Origin: an uncultured bacterium
GTDB lineage: Bacteria; Verrucomicrobiota; Lentisphaeria; Victivallales; UBA1829
Assembly (NCBI GenBank): GCA_949297765.1
Contig: CASFTV010000003.1
Span: 62,001-126,000, forward strand
Length of the DNA stretch: 64,000 nucleotides
Direction: 5' to 3'
The notes under the pieces were generated by a model. It was not told the origin of the DNA and did not search any database. It saw nothing but the letters and a program-made list of their open reading frames with translations. How positions within the stretch are numbered: position 1 is the stretch's first letter; each line of letters starts with the position of its first letter. The position numbers and the translations under genes were made by a program. Of the stretch, positions 7,921-17,488 are shown piece after piece.

Positions 7921-10149
7921 ATGTCCGGAACCGTTGCCAGAATCGCGCTGGATCTTTCGCTTGACCGGTTTTTCGACTATCGCATTCCGGAAGCTCTGCG
8001 CGGCCGGATCAGGACCGGAAGCCGGGTGAACGTCCCGTTCGGGAAAGGACGCTTCCTGCGCAGCGGTTATGTCATGGAGATCACGGACCGATCCGACTTT
8101 CCCGATCTGCGGGAGATCGACTCCCTCTGCGCGAATTCGCCGGATCTTCCCGATCCTCTGCTGAAGCTGGCGGAATGGATGGCGCTTTACTACTGCTGTC
8201 CGCGGGAGCTGGCGGTCCGGAATCTTCTCCCGGGGGCGATCCGGAACGGGAAAATCCGTCACCGGCTCCGTCCGCACTGCCGTCTGGGCGACGCGGCGCA
8301 GGCGGCGGAATTCGTTGCGCACAGCGGGAACCGGGCGAAGGCACGGACCGCTCTTCTGAAAGTCCTGATGCTGGAACATGAACTGCCGCAGGATGTCCTT
8401 CTTCTGAAGGCGGAAGCGGGAAAAGGCGCACTCGACGCGCTTGTCAAACAGGGACTGGTTCTCCGGGAGGATGTGATTGATGAACGGGACCCGTTCAAAG
8501 GATCGCAGGTTCTTCCGACCGCCCCCCTCCCCCCGACCCCCGAGCAGGCAGAGGCTCTCCGGGTCATCTTCGACACCATGGACGGAAAAAACAGCGGACA
8601 GCATGTGGTTCTGCTCCACGGGGTCACCTGTTCCGGGAAAACGGAGGTCTATCTTCAGGCGATTGCCCGGGCGCTGGAACAGGGCGGCGAAGCCATCGTC
8701 CTCGTTCCGGAGATCTCCCTGACCCCCCAGACCGTGGAACGGTTCCGGGCCAGGTTCGGCGACATGGTCAGCGTTCTTCACAGCGGACTCTCCGAAGGGG
8801 AACGGCACGATGAGTGGATGAAAGTGCATTCGGGACGGGTTCGCATCGCGGTCGGTGCGCGGTCGGCGCTGTTCGCACCGTTCACCCGGCTGAAACTGAT
8901 CGTTGTCGACGAGGAGCACGAACAGTCGTACAAGCAGTCGGAAGCGCCCCGGTACAATGCGCGCGATGTGGCGGTCATGCGCGGAAAACTTGAAGGGGCG
9001 GCCGTAATTCTCGGTTCCGCCACGCCGTCGCTGGAATCGCACTACAACGCGATCACGGGGAAATATGCCCATGTCCGCATGCTCAAACGGAGCGATCCGA
9101 ACATTGTGCTTCCGGAGGTGAAGATCGTCGACATGCGCTGCGAGGAGAGCGACGACGGGAAACGGCCGGTTCTCTCCCGGGCGCTGATCCGCGCCGTGAA
9201 GGAACGTCTTTCGCTGGGAGAACAGAGCATCATCTTTCTGAACCGGCGCGGATTTGCCAAGCAGATGATCTGCGAGGAGTGCGGATTTGTCGCGCGCTGT
9301 CCGGACTGCTCCGCGGCATACACCTATCACCGCAAGCTGGGGATTCTGACCTGCCACCTCTGCGGTGCGATGATCTCCGCCTACGAAAAATGCCCGCAGT
9401 GCGGGACGGACCGCATCCGCTATTCCGGAACGGGAACCGAAAAGGTGGAATCCATGGTGTTTTCCGTCTTCAAGGGAGCGCGCATCGCCCGGATGGACTC
9501 CGACTCCATGACCCGTCCGAGCCTGTACGAGGAAGTTCTGGGACACTTCCGGCGCGGAGAGATCGACATTCTCATCGGCACCCAGATGATCGCCAAAGGA
9601 CTCGACTTCCCGAATGTGACGTTTGTCGGAGTGGTCAATGCGGACATGGGTCTCTTCCTTCCGGACTTCCGCGCCTCGGAACGGACCTTTCAGCTTCTGA
9701 CGCAGGTTGCGGGACGCGCCGGACGCGGCGAACACCGCGGGGAAGTGCTGATCCAGACCGGCAATCCCTTCAACTCCGCGATCACCGCGGCGGCCGAACA
9801 CGACTGCGACACCTTCTACGCCGATGAACTCCCCATCCGCAAGGAGCTGAAATTTCCTCCCTACGGCCATCTTCTGACGCTTCATTTCGACGGCGACGAT
9901 CCCCGGGCGATCGAGACCTGCGCGGCCCGTCTGATGGAGCGGATCCGTCCCTGTCTTGATCCGGAAACGGAAGTCACGGAACCGATGCCCTCTCCGATTG
10001 AACGGATCAAGGGAAAATACCGCTATCAGGCGGTCTTCCGCGCGGGGAAACTCGGGAAACTCAAGCAGGTGCTGAGAGAGGAGTGCTGCCGGAGACCCCC
10101 CAAAGGGATCTCGCTCTATCTGGATATCGACCCCGTATCCATGCTGTGA
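7921..10149 (+). CDS. priA: primosomal replication restart helicase PriA
   Basis: PriA recognises stalled forks and D-loops and reloads the replicative helicase. The 742-residue protein has the N-terminal DNA-binding domain (FDYRIPEAL near the start), the Walker A loop VTCSGKTEVYLQ (near 235), the helicase box DEEH (near 329), and SATPSLES. Two zinc sites follow at about 450-497, with eight cysteines (CEEC, CPDC, CHLC, CPQC). The helicase C-domain contains GTQMIAKGLDFPNVTFVG and the QVAGRAGRG motif VI. It follows the phosphatase gene after 3 bases. Confidence 0.97.
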   Translation: MSGTVARIALDLSLDRFFDYRIPEALRGRIRTGSRVNVPFGKGRFLRSGYVMEITDRSDFPDLREIDSLCANSPDLPDPLLKLAEWMALYYCCPRELAVRNLLPGAIRNGKIRHRLRPHCRLGDAAQAAEFVAHSGNRAKARTALLKVLMLEHELPQDVLLLKAEAGKGALDALVKQGLVLREDVIDERDPFKGSQVLPTAPLPPTPEQAEALRVIFDTMDGKNSGQHVVLLHGVTCSGKTEVYLQAIARALEQGGEAIVLVPEISLTPQTVERFRARFGDMVSVLHSGLSEGERHDEWMKVHSGRVRIAVGARSALFAPFTRLKLIVVDEEHEQSYKQSEAPRYNARDVAVMRGKLEGAAVILGSATPSLESHYNAITGKYAHVRMLKRSDPNIVLPEVKIVDMRCEESDDGKRPVLSRALIRAVKERLSLGEQSIIFLNRRGFAKQMICEECGFVARCPDCSAAYTYHRKLGILTCHLCGAMISAYEKCPQCGTDRIRYSGTGTEKVESMVFSVFKGARIARMDSDSMTRPSLYEEVLGHFRRGEIDILIGTQMIAKGLDFPNVTFVGVVNADMGLFLPDFRASERTFQLLTQVAGRAGRGEHRGEVLIQTGNPFNSAITAAAEHDCDTFYADELPIRKELKFPPYGHLLTLHFDGDDPRAIETCAARLMERIRPCLDPETEVTEPMPSPIERIKGKYRYQAVFRAGKLGKLKQVLREECCRRPPKGISLYLDIDPVSML

Positions 10150-10167
10150 TCTTCCGGCGCAAAGGGA

Positions 10168-10578
10168 TCAGAAATCCACCCGTCCCCGTCCGGATTTGAT
10201 TTCCGAACGGCGGGACTTCTCGCTCAGACGGCGCTCCTTCGACGCACGGGTCGGCTTTGTGGGTCGGCGTTTCCGGGGACTCTTCTTTGCCGACGCGATC
10301 AGTGCGGCAAGACGGAGACGCGCCGCCTCCCGGTTCTCCGGAAGACTCCGGGACTCCCGCGCCAGAAACGAGACAAACTCCGCGCCACAGAGCGTCCGGA
10401 GACGTTCTTTCACCTCTTCGGAGAGGGTCCGGCTCTCCGGAAAGCGGAAGGTCAGACGGACAGCGGTTGCGGTCTTGTTGACATTCTGTCCGCCCGGCCC
10501 GCAGGCGGATCGGACAAACTCCTCCTCCAGCTCCTCTTCGGGCGGAAGATGTTTCAGGAGTGTTTCGTTTCCGGACAC
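10168..10578 (-). CDS. arfB: alternative ribosome-rescue peptidyl-tRNA hydrolase ArfB
   Basis: A 136-residue release-factor-like protein with the GGQ motif in ACGPGGQNVNK. In ArfB (YaeJ/ICT1) this enters the peptidyl-transferase centre of stalled ribosomes and hydrolyses peptidyl-tRNA. It lacks the codon-recognition domain of RF1/RF2 and ends in the basic tail typical of ArfB (KARRPTKPTRASKERR-like, here RPTKPTRASKERRLSEK), which binds the empty mRNA channel. The GTG at 10578 is preferred because AAGGAG lies 8 bases upstream; a second GTG at 10599 lacks that. The gene starts inside the 3' end of waaP and is probably coupled to it. Confidence 0.9.
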   Translation of the reverse strand: MSGNETLLKHLPPEEELEEEFVRSACGPGGQNVNKTATAVRLTFRFPESRTLSEEVKERLRTLCGAEFVSFLARESRSLPENREAARLRLAALIASAKKSPRKRRPTKPTRASKERRLSEKSRRSEIKSGRGRVDF

Positions 10579-11366
10579 GGAGGCGGCTCCTTGTTCCACT
10601 CTTTCCGATAGAGACGGACGGCGGTTTCATGCACATCGCGCCAGAGCCGGCCGTCCAGCGGACCGCCCCGGCGGTAGACCGCCATGAAACGGAGCGCATC
10701 CCGGCGGGAAAGTCCAAGATCCATTGAGGAAAAGAAAATTCCTGCAAGGTCTTTCACCCGCAGTCTGCGCGGGATCTCATTCCGGATCTCCGCGCGGTGC
10801 AGATCCAGCACGAACAGCCGGATCTCCCCGTTCCGCTCAAACGCGGTCCGGTCCAGCAGGAAGTGGCAGATATAGCAGTCCCGGTGGTTCAGTCCGGAGT
10901 AGTGCATTCCCGCGCAGACCTCCGCCAGGCGCGTAATCAGACGCCGTTTCAACCCCTCCTCCGGCGGATGATTGTTCCATTCCCGGCAGTAATCCTCCAG
11001 AGAAATCATGTGTTCCAGTTCCGCCGTAATCAGGAAGGATTCCCGCGATGCCGGATTCCATCCGCGTTCGCCGAATGCGCAGACCCGCATGGTGTCGATG
11101 CCGAGCTTTTCCAGATGGCGAATCGCCCGGTATTCGTTCGCCGCGCCGAGCACCGGACGCTTGAGCTGAAAGATATTTTTCAGGATCTCCCGCCATCCGA
11201 CTCCGCGGTGCAGTTTGACAAAATACGGACGGCCGTTCCAGAGGAAGCGGATTGTTTTGCGATTCTTCACGCAGCGGAACACTTCGCCCTCCAGAGCGAA
11301 GGCTTTTGCGAACGGATCGCCGGCCAGCATCGGCGCGAGTTCAGGAGCGACTTCAACGGGAAGCAC
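10554..11366 (-). CDS. waaP: LPS core heptose(I) kinase
   Basis: WaaP phosphorylates the first heptose of the lipopolysaccharide inner core using ATP, at the cytoplasmic face. The 270 residues follow E. coli WaaP closely: FVKLHRGVGWREILKN, the ITAELEHMISLEDYC segment and above all the catalytic-loop NHRDCYICHFLL (about 158-169), followed by LDLHRAEIR and KDLAGIFFSSMD. The start is a GTG at 11366 with AAAGGAG 6 bases upstream, which also gives the family's usual length; upstream ATGs lie far inside waaG without such a site. It overlaps the waaG-like stop by 14 bases, so the glycosyltransferase and kinase are co-translated. Confidence 0.95.
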   Translation of the reverse strand: MLPVEVAPELAPMLAGDPFAKAFALEGEVFRCVKNRKTIRFLWNGRPYFVKLHRGVGWREILKNIFQLKRPVLGAANEYRAIRHLEKLGIDTMRVCAFGERGWNPASRESFLITAELEHMISLEDYCREWNNHPPEEGLKRRLITRLAEVCAGMHYSGLNHRDCYICHFLLDRTAFERNGEIRLFVLDLHRAEIRNEIPRRLRVKDLAGIFFSSMDLGLSRRDALRFMAVYRRGGPLDGRLWRDVHETAVRLYRKEWNKEPPPCPETKHS

Positions 11367-12492
11367 GGGAATCTCCTTTCTTTTCCAAACGGTCGACAAC
11401 CGCGTCCGCATACGCAAATGTATCGTGATGCTTCATGAAATCGAGAGCAAGCCCGGAAAGGAGACGCAGCTGCTCCCTGTTCCAGAGGAAGGAAAGCAGG
11501 GAAACATTCAGTTCCATCTGATCGAACATTTTCCCGGCGACGACCCCTCCCGCATGGGATTTCACCACACATTGCGCATATCCGCAGGTATCGGTGCAGA
11601 GAACGGGGACCCCGGCGTCGAGCGCCTCCAGCAGCATCGGCCCGGTCACCTCGACGCGGGCGGGATGAAGCAGCAGATCCGCCGCGAACAGATAGTCGCG
11701 GACATTGTGCTGAACCCCTTCGAAAAAGATCTGATGCCGGAGATGCTGTTCCGCGGCAAGCTGCCGCAGCTTCGGCAGTTCCCGTCCGACCAGACAGAGC
11801 CGCACCCGGGACCGGAGATCCTCCGGCAGCGAACTCACGGCAAGAATTGAGCGGTCAACTCCTTTCCGCATCATGTTGGTGGCGATCTGAACAACGACCA
11901 GATCGGACGGCCCGGCGGAAAAACGACGCCGCATCCTCTCTCTCCGTTCTTCGTAGTCCGGGATCCTGCGGCAGTTCTGATTCGCCGAGGGCGGAAGCTG
12001 GATGAATCGGGCATCCGGAGTGTGAAAGGTCCGGATGAACTGACTTTTCTGTTCCTCGCTGAAATGGAAAATCCTTGTCGGGGAAGCGGGAGAAAAAACC
12101 TCCTGTTCCAGAGCGGCCCGGGCGGCATATTCCCGGTTGAAGAAACGGTACACTCCGCTCCGGTCCTGCTTTTCCGTGAAGACGAAACAGTTTCCGCCGG
12201 AAAAATAAAAATCGAGTCCCGGCCCCCGGTTGAATCCCAGCACGACCTCCTGCGCATCCGTCCGGACGCACTCCTCCAGCGACCGGAAAAATTCGCGGAC
12301 CCTCTTGTGATACAGCGGAGAAAGATGGGAAAACGTCTTTACACGGAGGTAGGAAGGAACCTCTCCTTTGCTTTCGCAGGTATACACCGTCAGTTCATGT
12401 CCGCGGCGACGGGCCGCCTCCGCGATCCGCAGCAGGCAGTTGCGCATTCCGTTTTCCGGAACCAGACGGAAAATCACCATTCCGATCCGCAC
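11353..12492 (-). CDS. WaaG-like LPS core glycosyltransferase (GT4)
   Basis: A 379-residue GT-B fold, GT4-family glycosyltransferase resembling WaaG (RfaG), which adds the first outer-core hexose to heptose II of LPS. Signs are the N-terminal IGMVIFRLVPENGM, the HFSEEQKSQF segment, VVVQIATNMMRKGVD in the second domain, and the donor-site stretch HPARVEVTGPMLLEALDAGVPVLCTDTCGYA with the conserved Glu residues. Direct coupling to waaP supports a core-biosynthesis role. The sugar donor and exact position cannot be read from sequence. It begins one base after the DUF2156 gene ends. Confidence 0.88.
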   Translation of the reverse strand: MRIGMVIFRLVPENGMRNCLLRIAEAARRRGHELTVYTCESKGEVPSYLRVKTFSHLSPLYHKRVREFFRSLEECVRTDAQEVVLGFNRGPGLDFYFSGGNCFVFTEKQDRSGVYRFFNREYAARAALEQEVFSPASPTRIFHFSEEQKSQFIRTFHTPDARFIQLPPSANQNCRRIPDYEERRERMRRRFSAGPSDLVVVQIATNMMRKGVDRSILAVSSLPEDLRSRVRLCLVGRELPKLRQLAAEQHLRHQIFFEGVQHNVRDYLFAADLLLHPARVEVTGPMLLEALDAGVPVLCTDTCGYAQCVVKSHAGGVVAGKMFDQMELNVSLLSFLWNREQLRLLSGLALDFMKHHDTFAYADAVVDRLEKKGDSRASR

Positions 12493-12493
12493 G

Positions 12494-13417
12494 TTACATC
12501 TCCAAAGGTATCAGATTATAGTTCCGGAGCAGGAAAAGAGGACGGTAGGACATCTTTGCATGACGCAGTCCCTCGATTCCGAGATCCTGTTCCCGGTTGA
12601 TGTATTTTCCGAACGGCAGAAGCGCCCGGGCCGTCTCCTGATTGACGATCTGCCCCGATCCCTTGAACGCGGGATCATTCTTTTCAAAATGAACCGTGAA
12701 CTGCTCCGAATTGACCCGGCTGCAGATGGAAAACGCCGCCAGAGTCTCTCCCACGGCAACGCAGACCCCCTGAATGGAAAGATTGGCAAAGTTGTCAAAT
12801 GTGATTTCCAGCGCCTCCTGTTCCTCGACGATTCCCTCTTCATGAGGAACATGGGCTTCCGTTTTTGTCTTTCTCCATGCGTCGGCGAGCGCCCGGCACT
12901 CCGAAATCCGCTCCTGTGTGAGGGGAAACACCCGATAGTCCGGATAGAGACGCTTGAACTGCGAAATCAGATTTTTCTTTTTTGCCAGTTTTGACCCGTG
13001 CAGCTCCACAAGATCCTGCATGCTGTAAATATATTCTCCGATGTCTTCGATCACCTGTTCCGCGCGGAAGAAGGACCGGTATTCCGGAAACATCTCCAGA
13101 TAATCGGCCTTCACCTGATGGATGACGCCGTTTTTCCCATGGGCGCGCATCTCCGCGGAGACTGCGGCAAGTTCCGCGGGAACGGGACAATCAGCCCCGG
13201 CTCCACCGGGAAACAGCAGTTCGTCTTCCTCCTCCAGATAGACATACGGACGCTTTCCGCAAATCTGAAACACGGTATTGTAAATATGCCCCCAGACGAA
13301 AATATTCAGGAAATTCGATTCGCAGCTTGCCGGTTCGGACGCGAGCAGCAGAGGTTCCAGTTCTGCACGGTCCTCAATCGTGACCCGTCGAAAACGCTCG
13401 AACGCAAATGAACTCAT
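12494..13417 (-). CDS. DUF2156 (phosphatidylglycerol lysyltransferase C-domain-like) protein
   Basis: A 307-residue cytosolic protein of the DUF2156 family, whose fold is a pair of GNAT-like acyltransferase domains as in the catalytic half of MprF-type lysyl-phosphatidylglycerol synthases. Matching features are FERFRRVTIEDRAEL, NIFVWGHIYN, YLEEEDELLFP, GSKLAKKKNLISQFKRLYPDY and the QEQDLGIEGLRHAKMSYRP-like ending (REQDLGIEGLRHAKMSYRP). It has no membrane segments, so it is not a full MprF. The ATG at 13417 follows GGGAG by 6 bases. It lies inside an LPS-core operon between a GNAT gene and waaG. The acyl or aminoacyl substrate is unknown. Confidence 0.78.
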   Translation of the reverse strand: MSSFAFERFRRVTIEDRAELEPLLLASEPASCESNFLNIFVWGHIYNTVFQICGKRPYVYLEEEDELLFPGGAGADCPVPAELAAVSAEMRAHGKNGVIHQVKADYLEMFPEYRSFFRAEQVIEDIGEYIYSMQDLVELHGSKLAKKKNLISQFKRLYPDYRVFPLTQERISECRALADAWRKTKTEAHVPHEEGIVEEQEALEITFDNFANLSIQGVCVAVGETLAAFSICSRVNSEQFTVHFEKNDPAFKGSGQIVNQETARALLPFGKYINREQDLGIEGLRHAKMSYRPLFLLRNYNLIPLEM

Positions 13418-13434
13418 AACATTCTCCCGCATCG

Positions 13435-13863
13435 TTACCGGAAGCGGATCGGAGTATGACGGGCCATTGTCTCTCCGCGCTTGAGGTAGAGTTTTTCCAC
13501 GCCCGGAACCGAGATGCAGACGATCCAGTCGATTCCGAGATTCTTCAAATACGTTGTGATGCACTCCAGAATTCTGGAAGCGATGCCGTGCCCGCGGAAT
13601 TCGGTCAGCACCGCCATATCCAGCAGATAAGCGTCGCTGACGCCGTCCGAGAGCGCCCGCATCATGCCGATCATCCGTCCCCGGTAGAACGCGCCGACCA
13701 CACAGAACGAATGTTTCAGAACGGCGGGAATGAACTCCACAGAGTCCTCTTCACCGATCCATCCGGCGTCCCGGTAGAGGGCGGCCGCGTCAGCGGCATA
13801 GTCAAACGCCGGTTCCTTTTCAAGGAGCCGCACGGTGACTTCGCCATCCGGAAAAGCGTTCAC
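13435..13863 (-). CDS. GNAT-family N-acetyltransferase
   Basis: A 142-residue single-domain GNAT protein. The acetyl-CoA-binding motif A is visible as [17 protein letters not shown] (R/Q-x-x-G-x-G/A type), preceded by the beta-strand YLLDMAVL and followed by the segment [11 protein letters not shown]. The start is a GTG at 13863 that overlaps the icd stop codon, with GGAGG 5 bases before it; the longer open frame runs through icd and is not real. Acceptor substrate unknown: small YhbS/YjcF-like members act on amines or peptides. Confidence 0.82.
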   Translation of the reverse strand: MNAFPDGEVTVRLLEKEPAFDYAADAAALYRDAGWIGEEDSVEFIPAVLKHSFCVVGAFYRGRMIGMMRALSDGVSDAYLLDMAVLTEFRGHGIASRILECITTYLKNLGIDWIVCISVPGVEKLYLKRGETMARHTPIRFR

Positions 13864-15110
13864 ATCGCCTCCACGACGGCGTTCGCAAATCCGGAACAGC
13901 TCAACTCTGTCGCGCCGTCCATCAGACGGGCAAAGTCGTAAGTGACTTTTTTCGCGGAGATTGCACCCTCGATTCCCCGGATCACGAGATCCGCCGCCTC
14001 GGTCCATCCGATGTGCCGCAGCAGCATCTCTCCGGAAAGGGCCAGCGACGAAGGATTCACCTTGTCCAGTCCCGCATACTTGGGAGCGGTTCCGTGGGTA
14101 GCTTCAAAGATCGCCATTCCGGTCGTATAGTTGATGTTGGCGCCCGGCGCGATGCCGATTCCGCCCACGCACGACGCAAGAGCGTCGGAAACATAGTCGC
14201 CGTTCAGGTTCATCGTGGCGATCACGTCGTATTCCGCCGGACGGGTCAGGATCTGCTGGAGGAAGGCGTCGCAGATGCAGTCCTTGAGAATAATCTTCCC
14301 TTCCGGTGCAGCGCCTCCGCAGTCCGCCCAGGCGACGACCTGATCGGGGAATTCGCGTTTTGCCAGTTCATATCCCCAGTCCTTGAACGCTCCTTCCGTG
14401 AACTTCATGATATTGCCCTTGTGGACGAGCGTGACACTTTTGCGCTTGTTGTCGATCGCGTAGCGGATTGCGGCGCGGATCAGGCGCTCGGATCCTTCGC
14501 GGGAGATCGGTTTGATCCCGATTCCGGAGGTTTCCGGGAAACGGATTTTGGAAACCCCCATCTCCTTCTGGAGGAAATCAATGACCTTTTTTGCTTCGGG
14601 CGTTCCGGACGCCCATTCGATCCCAGCATAGATATCCTCGGTGTTCTCGCGGAACACGACCATATCGGTTTTTTCCGGCTTCTTCACGGGAGAGGGAACG
14701 CCGGCAAAATGGCGCACGGGACGCAGACAGACGTAGAGATCCAGTTTCTGCCGCAGCTGCACGTTCAGGGAACGGATTCCTTTTCCGACAGGAGTGGTCA
14801 GCGGCCCTTTGATTGCGATTCTGCACTCTTCGATGGCCTGCAGCGTTTCGTCGGGGAGCCAGACGCCCTCGCCGTATGTCCGGACGGCTTTCTCTCCCGC
14901 AAAGACCTCGGTCCATGCGATGGAGCGTTTTCCGCCGTACGCCTTCTCCACGGCGGAGTTCCAGATGTGCATGGACGCTCTGGTGATATCCGCGCCGATG
15001 CCGTCGCCTTCGATGTAGGCGATCTGCGGGTGGTCGGGAACGTTGAGTTTTCCGCCGGGAGAGACGGTGATTTTATCGCCGGCGGGAAATTTGATTTTGT
15101 CGTAGGTCAT
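13860..15110 (-). CDS. icd: isocitrate dehydrogenase (NADP+-type)
   Basis: Converts isocitrate to 2-oxoglutarate and CO2 with reduction of NADP+. The 416 residues equal the E. coli enzyme length. Visible signatures are [28 protein letters not shown], the phosphorylatable-loop region, [23 protein letters not shown] and [13 protein letters not shown]. The coenzyme region [11 protein letters not shown] is of the type found in NADP-dependent enzymes. 2-oxoglutarate made here feeds the GltBD glutamate synthase encoded further right. The ATG at 15110 has AAGGAG about 10 bases upstream and matches the family N-terminus. It leads a six-gene operon. Confidence 0.96.
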   Translation of the reverse strand: MTYDKIKFPAGDKITVSPGGKLNVPDHPQIAYIEGDGIGADITRASMHIWNSAVEKAYGGKRSIAWTEVFAGEKAVRTYGEGVWLPDETLQAIEECRIAIKGPLTTPVGKGIRSLNVQLRQKLDLYVCLRPVRHFAGVPSPVKKPEKTDMVVFRENTEDIYAGIEWASGTPEAKKVIDFLQKEMGVSKIRFPETSGIGIKPISREGSERLIRAAIRYAIDNKRKSVTLVHKGNIMKFTEGAFKDWGYELAKREFPDQVVAWADCGGAAPEGKIILKDCICDAFLQQILTRPAEYDVIATMNLNGDYVSDALASCVGGIGIAPGANINYTTGMAIFEATHGTAPKYAGLDKVNPSSLALSGEMLLRHIGWTEAADLVIRGIEGAISAKKVTYDFARLMDGATELSCSGFANAVVEAM

Positions 15111-15171
15111 GGAACAGGACTCCTTCGCTTTCTCTGATGGCTTTTTCTGCTGTCGGATTTTGTGTCCGGGT

Positions 15172-15200
15172 AATATACACACCGATTGTGCAAGATAAAA
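15172..15200 (-). promoter_or_regulatory. possible icd operon promoter
   Basis: Minus-strand -10-like TATATT (15177-15172) with a weak -35 TTTTAT (15200-15195) at 17-base spacing, about 60 bases before the icd ATG. Confidence 0.4.
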
Positions 15201-15306
15201 GCCGGGATCGGTGTTTTTTTCTCAAATTCTTTGAATTTCGGTTGTTTCTCCGGGCAGTCCGGAGGAGAAGACGTAAAAAATTCTGTAAAAAAATGTTCTG
15301 CGCCGA

Positions 15307-15335
15307 TTGACAATCCGGAAATCCCATGTTATTGT
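15307..15335 (+). promoter_or_regulatory. promoter of the EF-G-like gene
   Basis: A consensus -35 TTGACA (15307-15312), exactly 17 bases, then TATTGT (15330-15335). The rest of the 305-base gap between icd and the EF-G-like gene (15111-15415) shows no open frame or other clear signal. The leader of about 75 bases has no strong hairpin that I can see. Confidence 0.65.
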
Positions 15336-15415
15336 CAGGAATGAAGCGCGGGTTCCGCGTATGGATTTCCACTGAATTTGACGAATCATGAATTCGAAAA
15401 GGAATGGAGAAGCGT

Positions 15416-17449
15416 ATGATGAAGTTTGAACCGACCAAAATCCGCAATTTCGTCGTAGCCGGTCACAGCGGCTGCGGGAAAACCTCCCTCTGTGACCTGA
15501 TGCTCTACAAGGCGAAAGCCGTCGACCGTCTGGGATCGGTGGATTCCAAGACCAGCGTCTCGGACTATACGCCGGACGAACAGGAAAAACGCTCCAGCAT
15601 CTATACGGCCTACATGAGCTGCGAATGGAACGGGTTCCGCTTCTTCTTCTCCGACACGCCCGGTTACGGTCCGTTCATCGGAGAGGTGATTCCGGCCTAC
15701 CGCGCCAGCGGAGCCGCCCTCGTCGTTCTCGACGGAGCAAACGGACTGGAAATCGGAGCAGGACGCGCATTCAAACTCGGCAAGAGTTTCGATATTCCGA
15801 AGCTGGCGTTCATCAACCGTCTGGACCGGGAGGATGCCGATTTCTTCCAGGTGGTCGATCAGCTGCAGGAGGCGTACGGGAAAAATGTGTGCGTCCCGAT
15901 GACGCTTCCCGTCGGCAAGGGGCCGAAACTGGAACGGGTCGTCAGCGTTCTGGGCGATCCCGCGCAGATTCCCGATGATCTCAAGGACTATGCCGCCCAA
16001 TGCAAGGAGGTTCTGTTCGATACAGTCGCCGAGGCCGACGAAGCGCTCATGGAACGGTATCTCGGCGGAGAACAGCTTACGGAAGCGGAAGTCATGACCG
16101 GCCTGCACGATGCGCTCAAGGCCGGAACGCTGATCCCGATCTTCGCCGGCAGCGTGGCAAAGGATATCGGCGTGGCAGAGGTGATGAACGGCATCATCAA
16201 CATCAGCCAGAATCCGCTGGAGCGCACCCGCGTGGCATCCGACGGAACAATCGTCCGGCCCGCGACGGACGGCCCGGCGGCGGCGTTTGTTTTCAAATCG
16301 GTTCTGGATCCGCATGTGGGGCAGTTCGCCTTCTTCCGGGTCCTTACGGGAAATATCCGGTCCAACAGCGATATTCTCAATCTCAACAACGGGACAAAGG
16401 AACATCTCGGGCAGCTGATTTTCCTCAACGGGAAAACTCAGATTCCGATCGACGAGGCGTGTCCGGGGTGCATCTGCGGAGTGGCGAAACTCAAGGCGAC
16501 CAAGACCGGCGATACGCTCGGAGAATCGACGAGCTGTCACATCATGTCGCCGATGGAATTCCCCAGCCCGGTCTTCTCCTATGCGATCAGCGCCGTCAAG
16601 AGCGGCGACGAAGACAAGATCATGACAGGACTTCAGAAGCTCTGCGAATGCGATCCGACGCTGCATGTCACCGTCAATCAGGAGACTCATGAAACGATCT
16701 TCAGCGGCATGGGAGAGCAGCATCTCCAGATCGCGCTGCGCCGTCTGCGCGACATTGCGAAAGTCGAGGTCAATGTGAACGCCCCGAAAATTCCGTACCG
16801 CGAAGCCATCAACGGCCGCGGCGAAGGCCATTACCGGCACAAGAAGCAGTCGGGCGGACACGGACAGTTTGCAGAGGTCTATCTGCGGATTGAACCGTGG
16901 CCGGAAGAGCGTTTCGCATTCGAAAACGCGGTGGTCGGCGGAGCGATTCCGAAGAACTTCATTCCCGCGGTGGAAAAGGGAGTTCTGGAAGCCATGGCAT
17001 GCGGCCCGCTCGCCGGATGCGTCGTCGAAAACGTGAAAGTGACGGTGTACGACGGAAAATTCCATGATGTGGACTCCTCGGAAATGGCGTTCAAGATTGC
17101 TTCGCGCAAGGCATTCCGCGAGGCGATGGAGAAGGCGAATCCGGTGCTGAAGGAGCCGGTCATGTCGGTCAGGATCTACACTCCGGCGGAGTTCATGGGA
17201 GACATTACGGGACACCTGAATCAGAAACGCGGACGCATCATCGGCATGGACGCGGAAGACGGCATGCAGATTCTGAATGCGGAAATTCCGCTTGCGGAAC
17301 TCTCCAAATACGCAACGGAACTGCGTTCGATGACGCAGGGACGCGGCACCTTCGAAATGGACTTTGCCCGTTATGAGGTGATGCCGCCGAACGTTGCAGC
17401 GGAGATCATCAACAAGTTCAAGGCGGCCCAGACCGACGACGAAGACTGA
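15416..17449 (+). CDS. EF-G-like translational GTPase (FusA paralogue)
   Basis: A 677-residue five-domain translation-factor GTPase related to elongation factor G but belonging to the EF-G-like paralogue group. G1 is GHSGCGKTS, G3 is DTPGYGPF, and G4 reads NRLDRE where NKxD is usual. Later domains are recognisable: SGMGEQHLQI (domain III), KKQSGGHGQFAEVYL (domain IV) and GRIIGMDAEDGMQIL (domain V). The start at 15416 is preferred: GGAGA precedes it by 5 bases, whereas the ATG at 15404 contains that site. Paralogues of this sort may act in recycling or stress; no canonical fusA or ribosomal operon is nearby. Role not provable from sequence. Confidence 0.85.
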   Translation: MMKFEPTKIRNFVVAGHSGCGKTSLCDLMLYKAKAVDRLGSVDSKTSVSDYTPDEQEKRSSIYTAYMSCEWNGFRFFFSDTPGYGPFIGEVIPAYRASGAALVVLDGANGLEIGAGRAFKLGKSFDIPKLAFINRLDREDADFFQVVDQLQEAYGKNVCVPMTLPVGKGPKLERVVSVLGDPAQIPDDLKDYAAQCKEVLFDTVAEADEALMERYLGGEQLTEAEVMTGLHDALKAGTLIPIFAGSVAKDIGVAEVMNGIINISQNPLERTRVASDGTIVRPATDGPAAAFVFKSVLDPHVGQFAFFRVLTGNIRSNSDILNLNNGTKEHLGQLIFLNGKTQIPIDEACPGCICGVAKLKATKTGDTLGESTSCHIMSPMEFPSPVFSYAISAVKSGDEDKIMTGLQKLCECDPTLHVTVNQETHETIFSGMGEQHLQIALRRLRDIAKVEVNVNAPKIPYREAINGRGEGHYRHKKQSGGHGQFAEVYLRIEPWPEERFAFENAVVGGAIPKNFIPAVEKGVLEAMACGPLAGCVVENVKVTVYDGKFHDVDSSEMAFKIASRKAFREAMEKANPVLKEPVMSVRIYTPAEFMGDITGHLNQKRGRIIGMDAEDGMQILNAEIPLAELSKYATELRSMTQGRGTFEMDFARYEVMPPNVAAEIINKFKAAQTDDED

Positions 17450-17453
17450 ACGT

Positions 17454-17471
17454 CCGCCCTCGCAGGGGCGG
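17454..17471 (+). terminator. weak terminator-like hairpin after the EF-G-like gene
   Basis: A 6-bp all-GC stem (CCGCCC / GGGCGG) starts five bases after the stop codon, but the T-tract is poor (TTCGGTT), so termination may be inefficient. Confidence 0.35.
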
Positions 17472-17488
17472 TTCGGTTGACAGTTTTC

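Noticed and set aside
7102-9885. A 927-codon minus-strand open frame opposite suhB-like and priA
   Set aside because: No recognisable domain; both plus-strand genes beneath it are certain.
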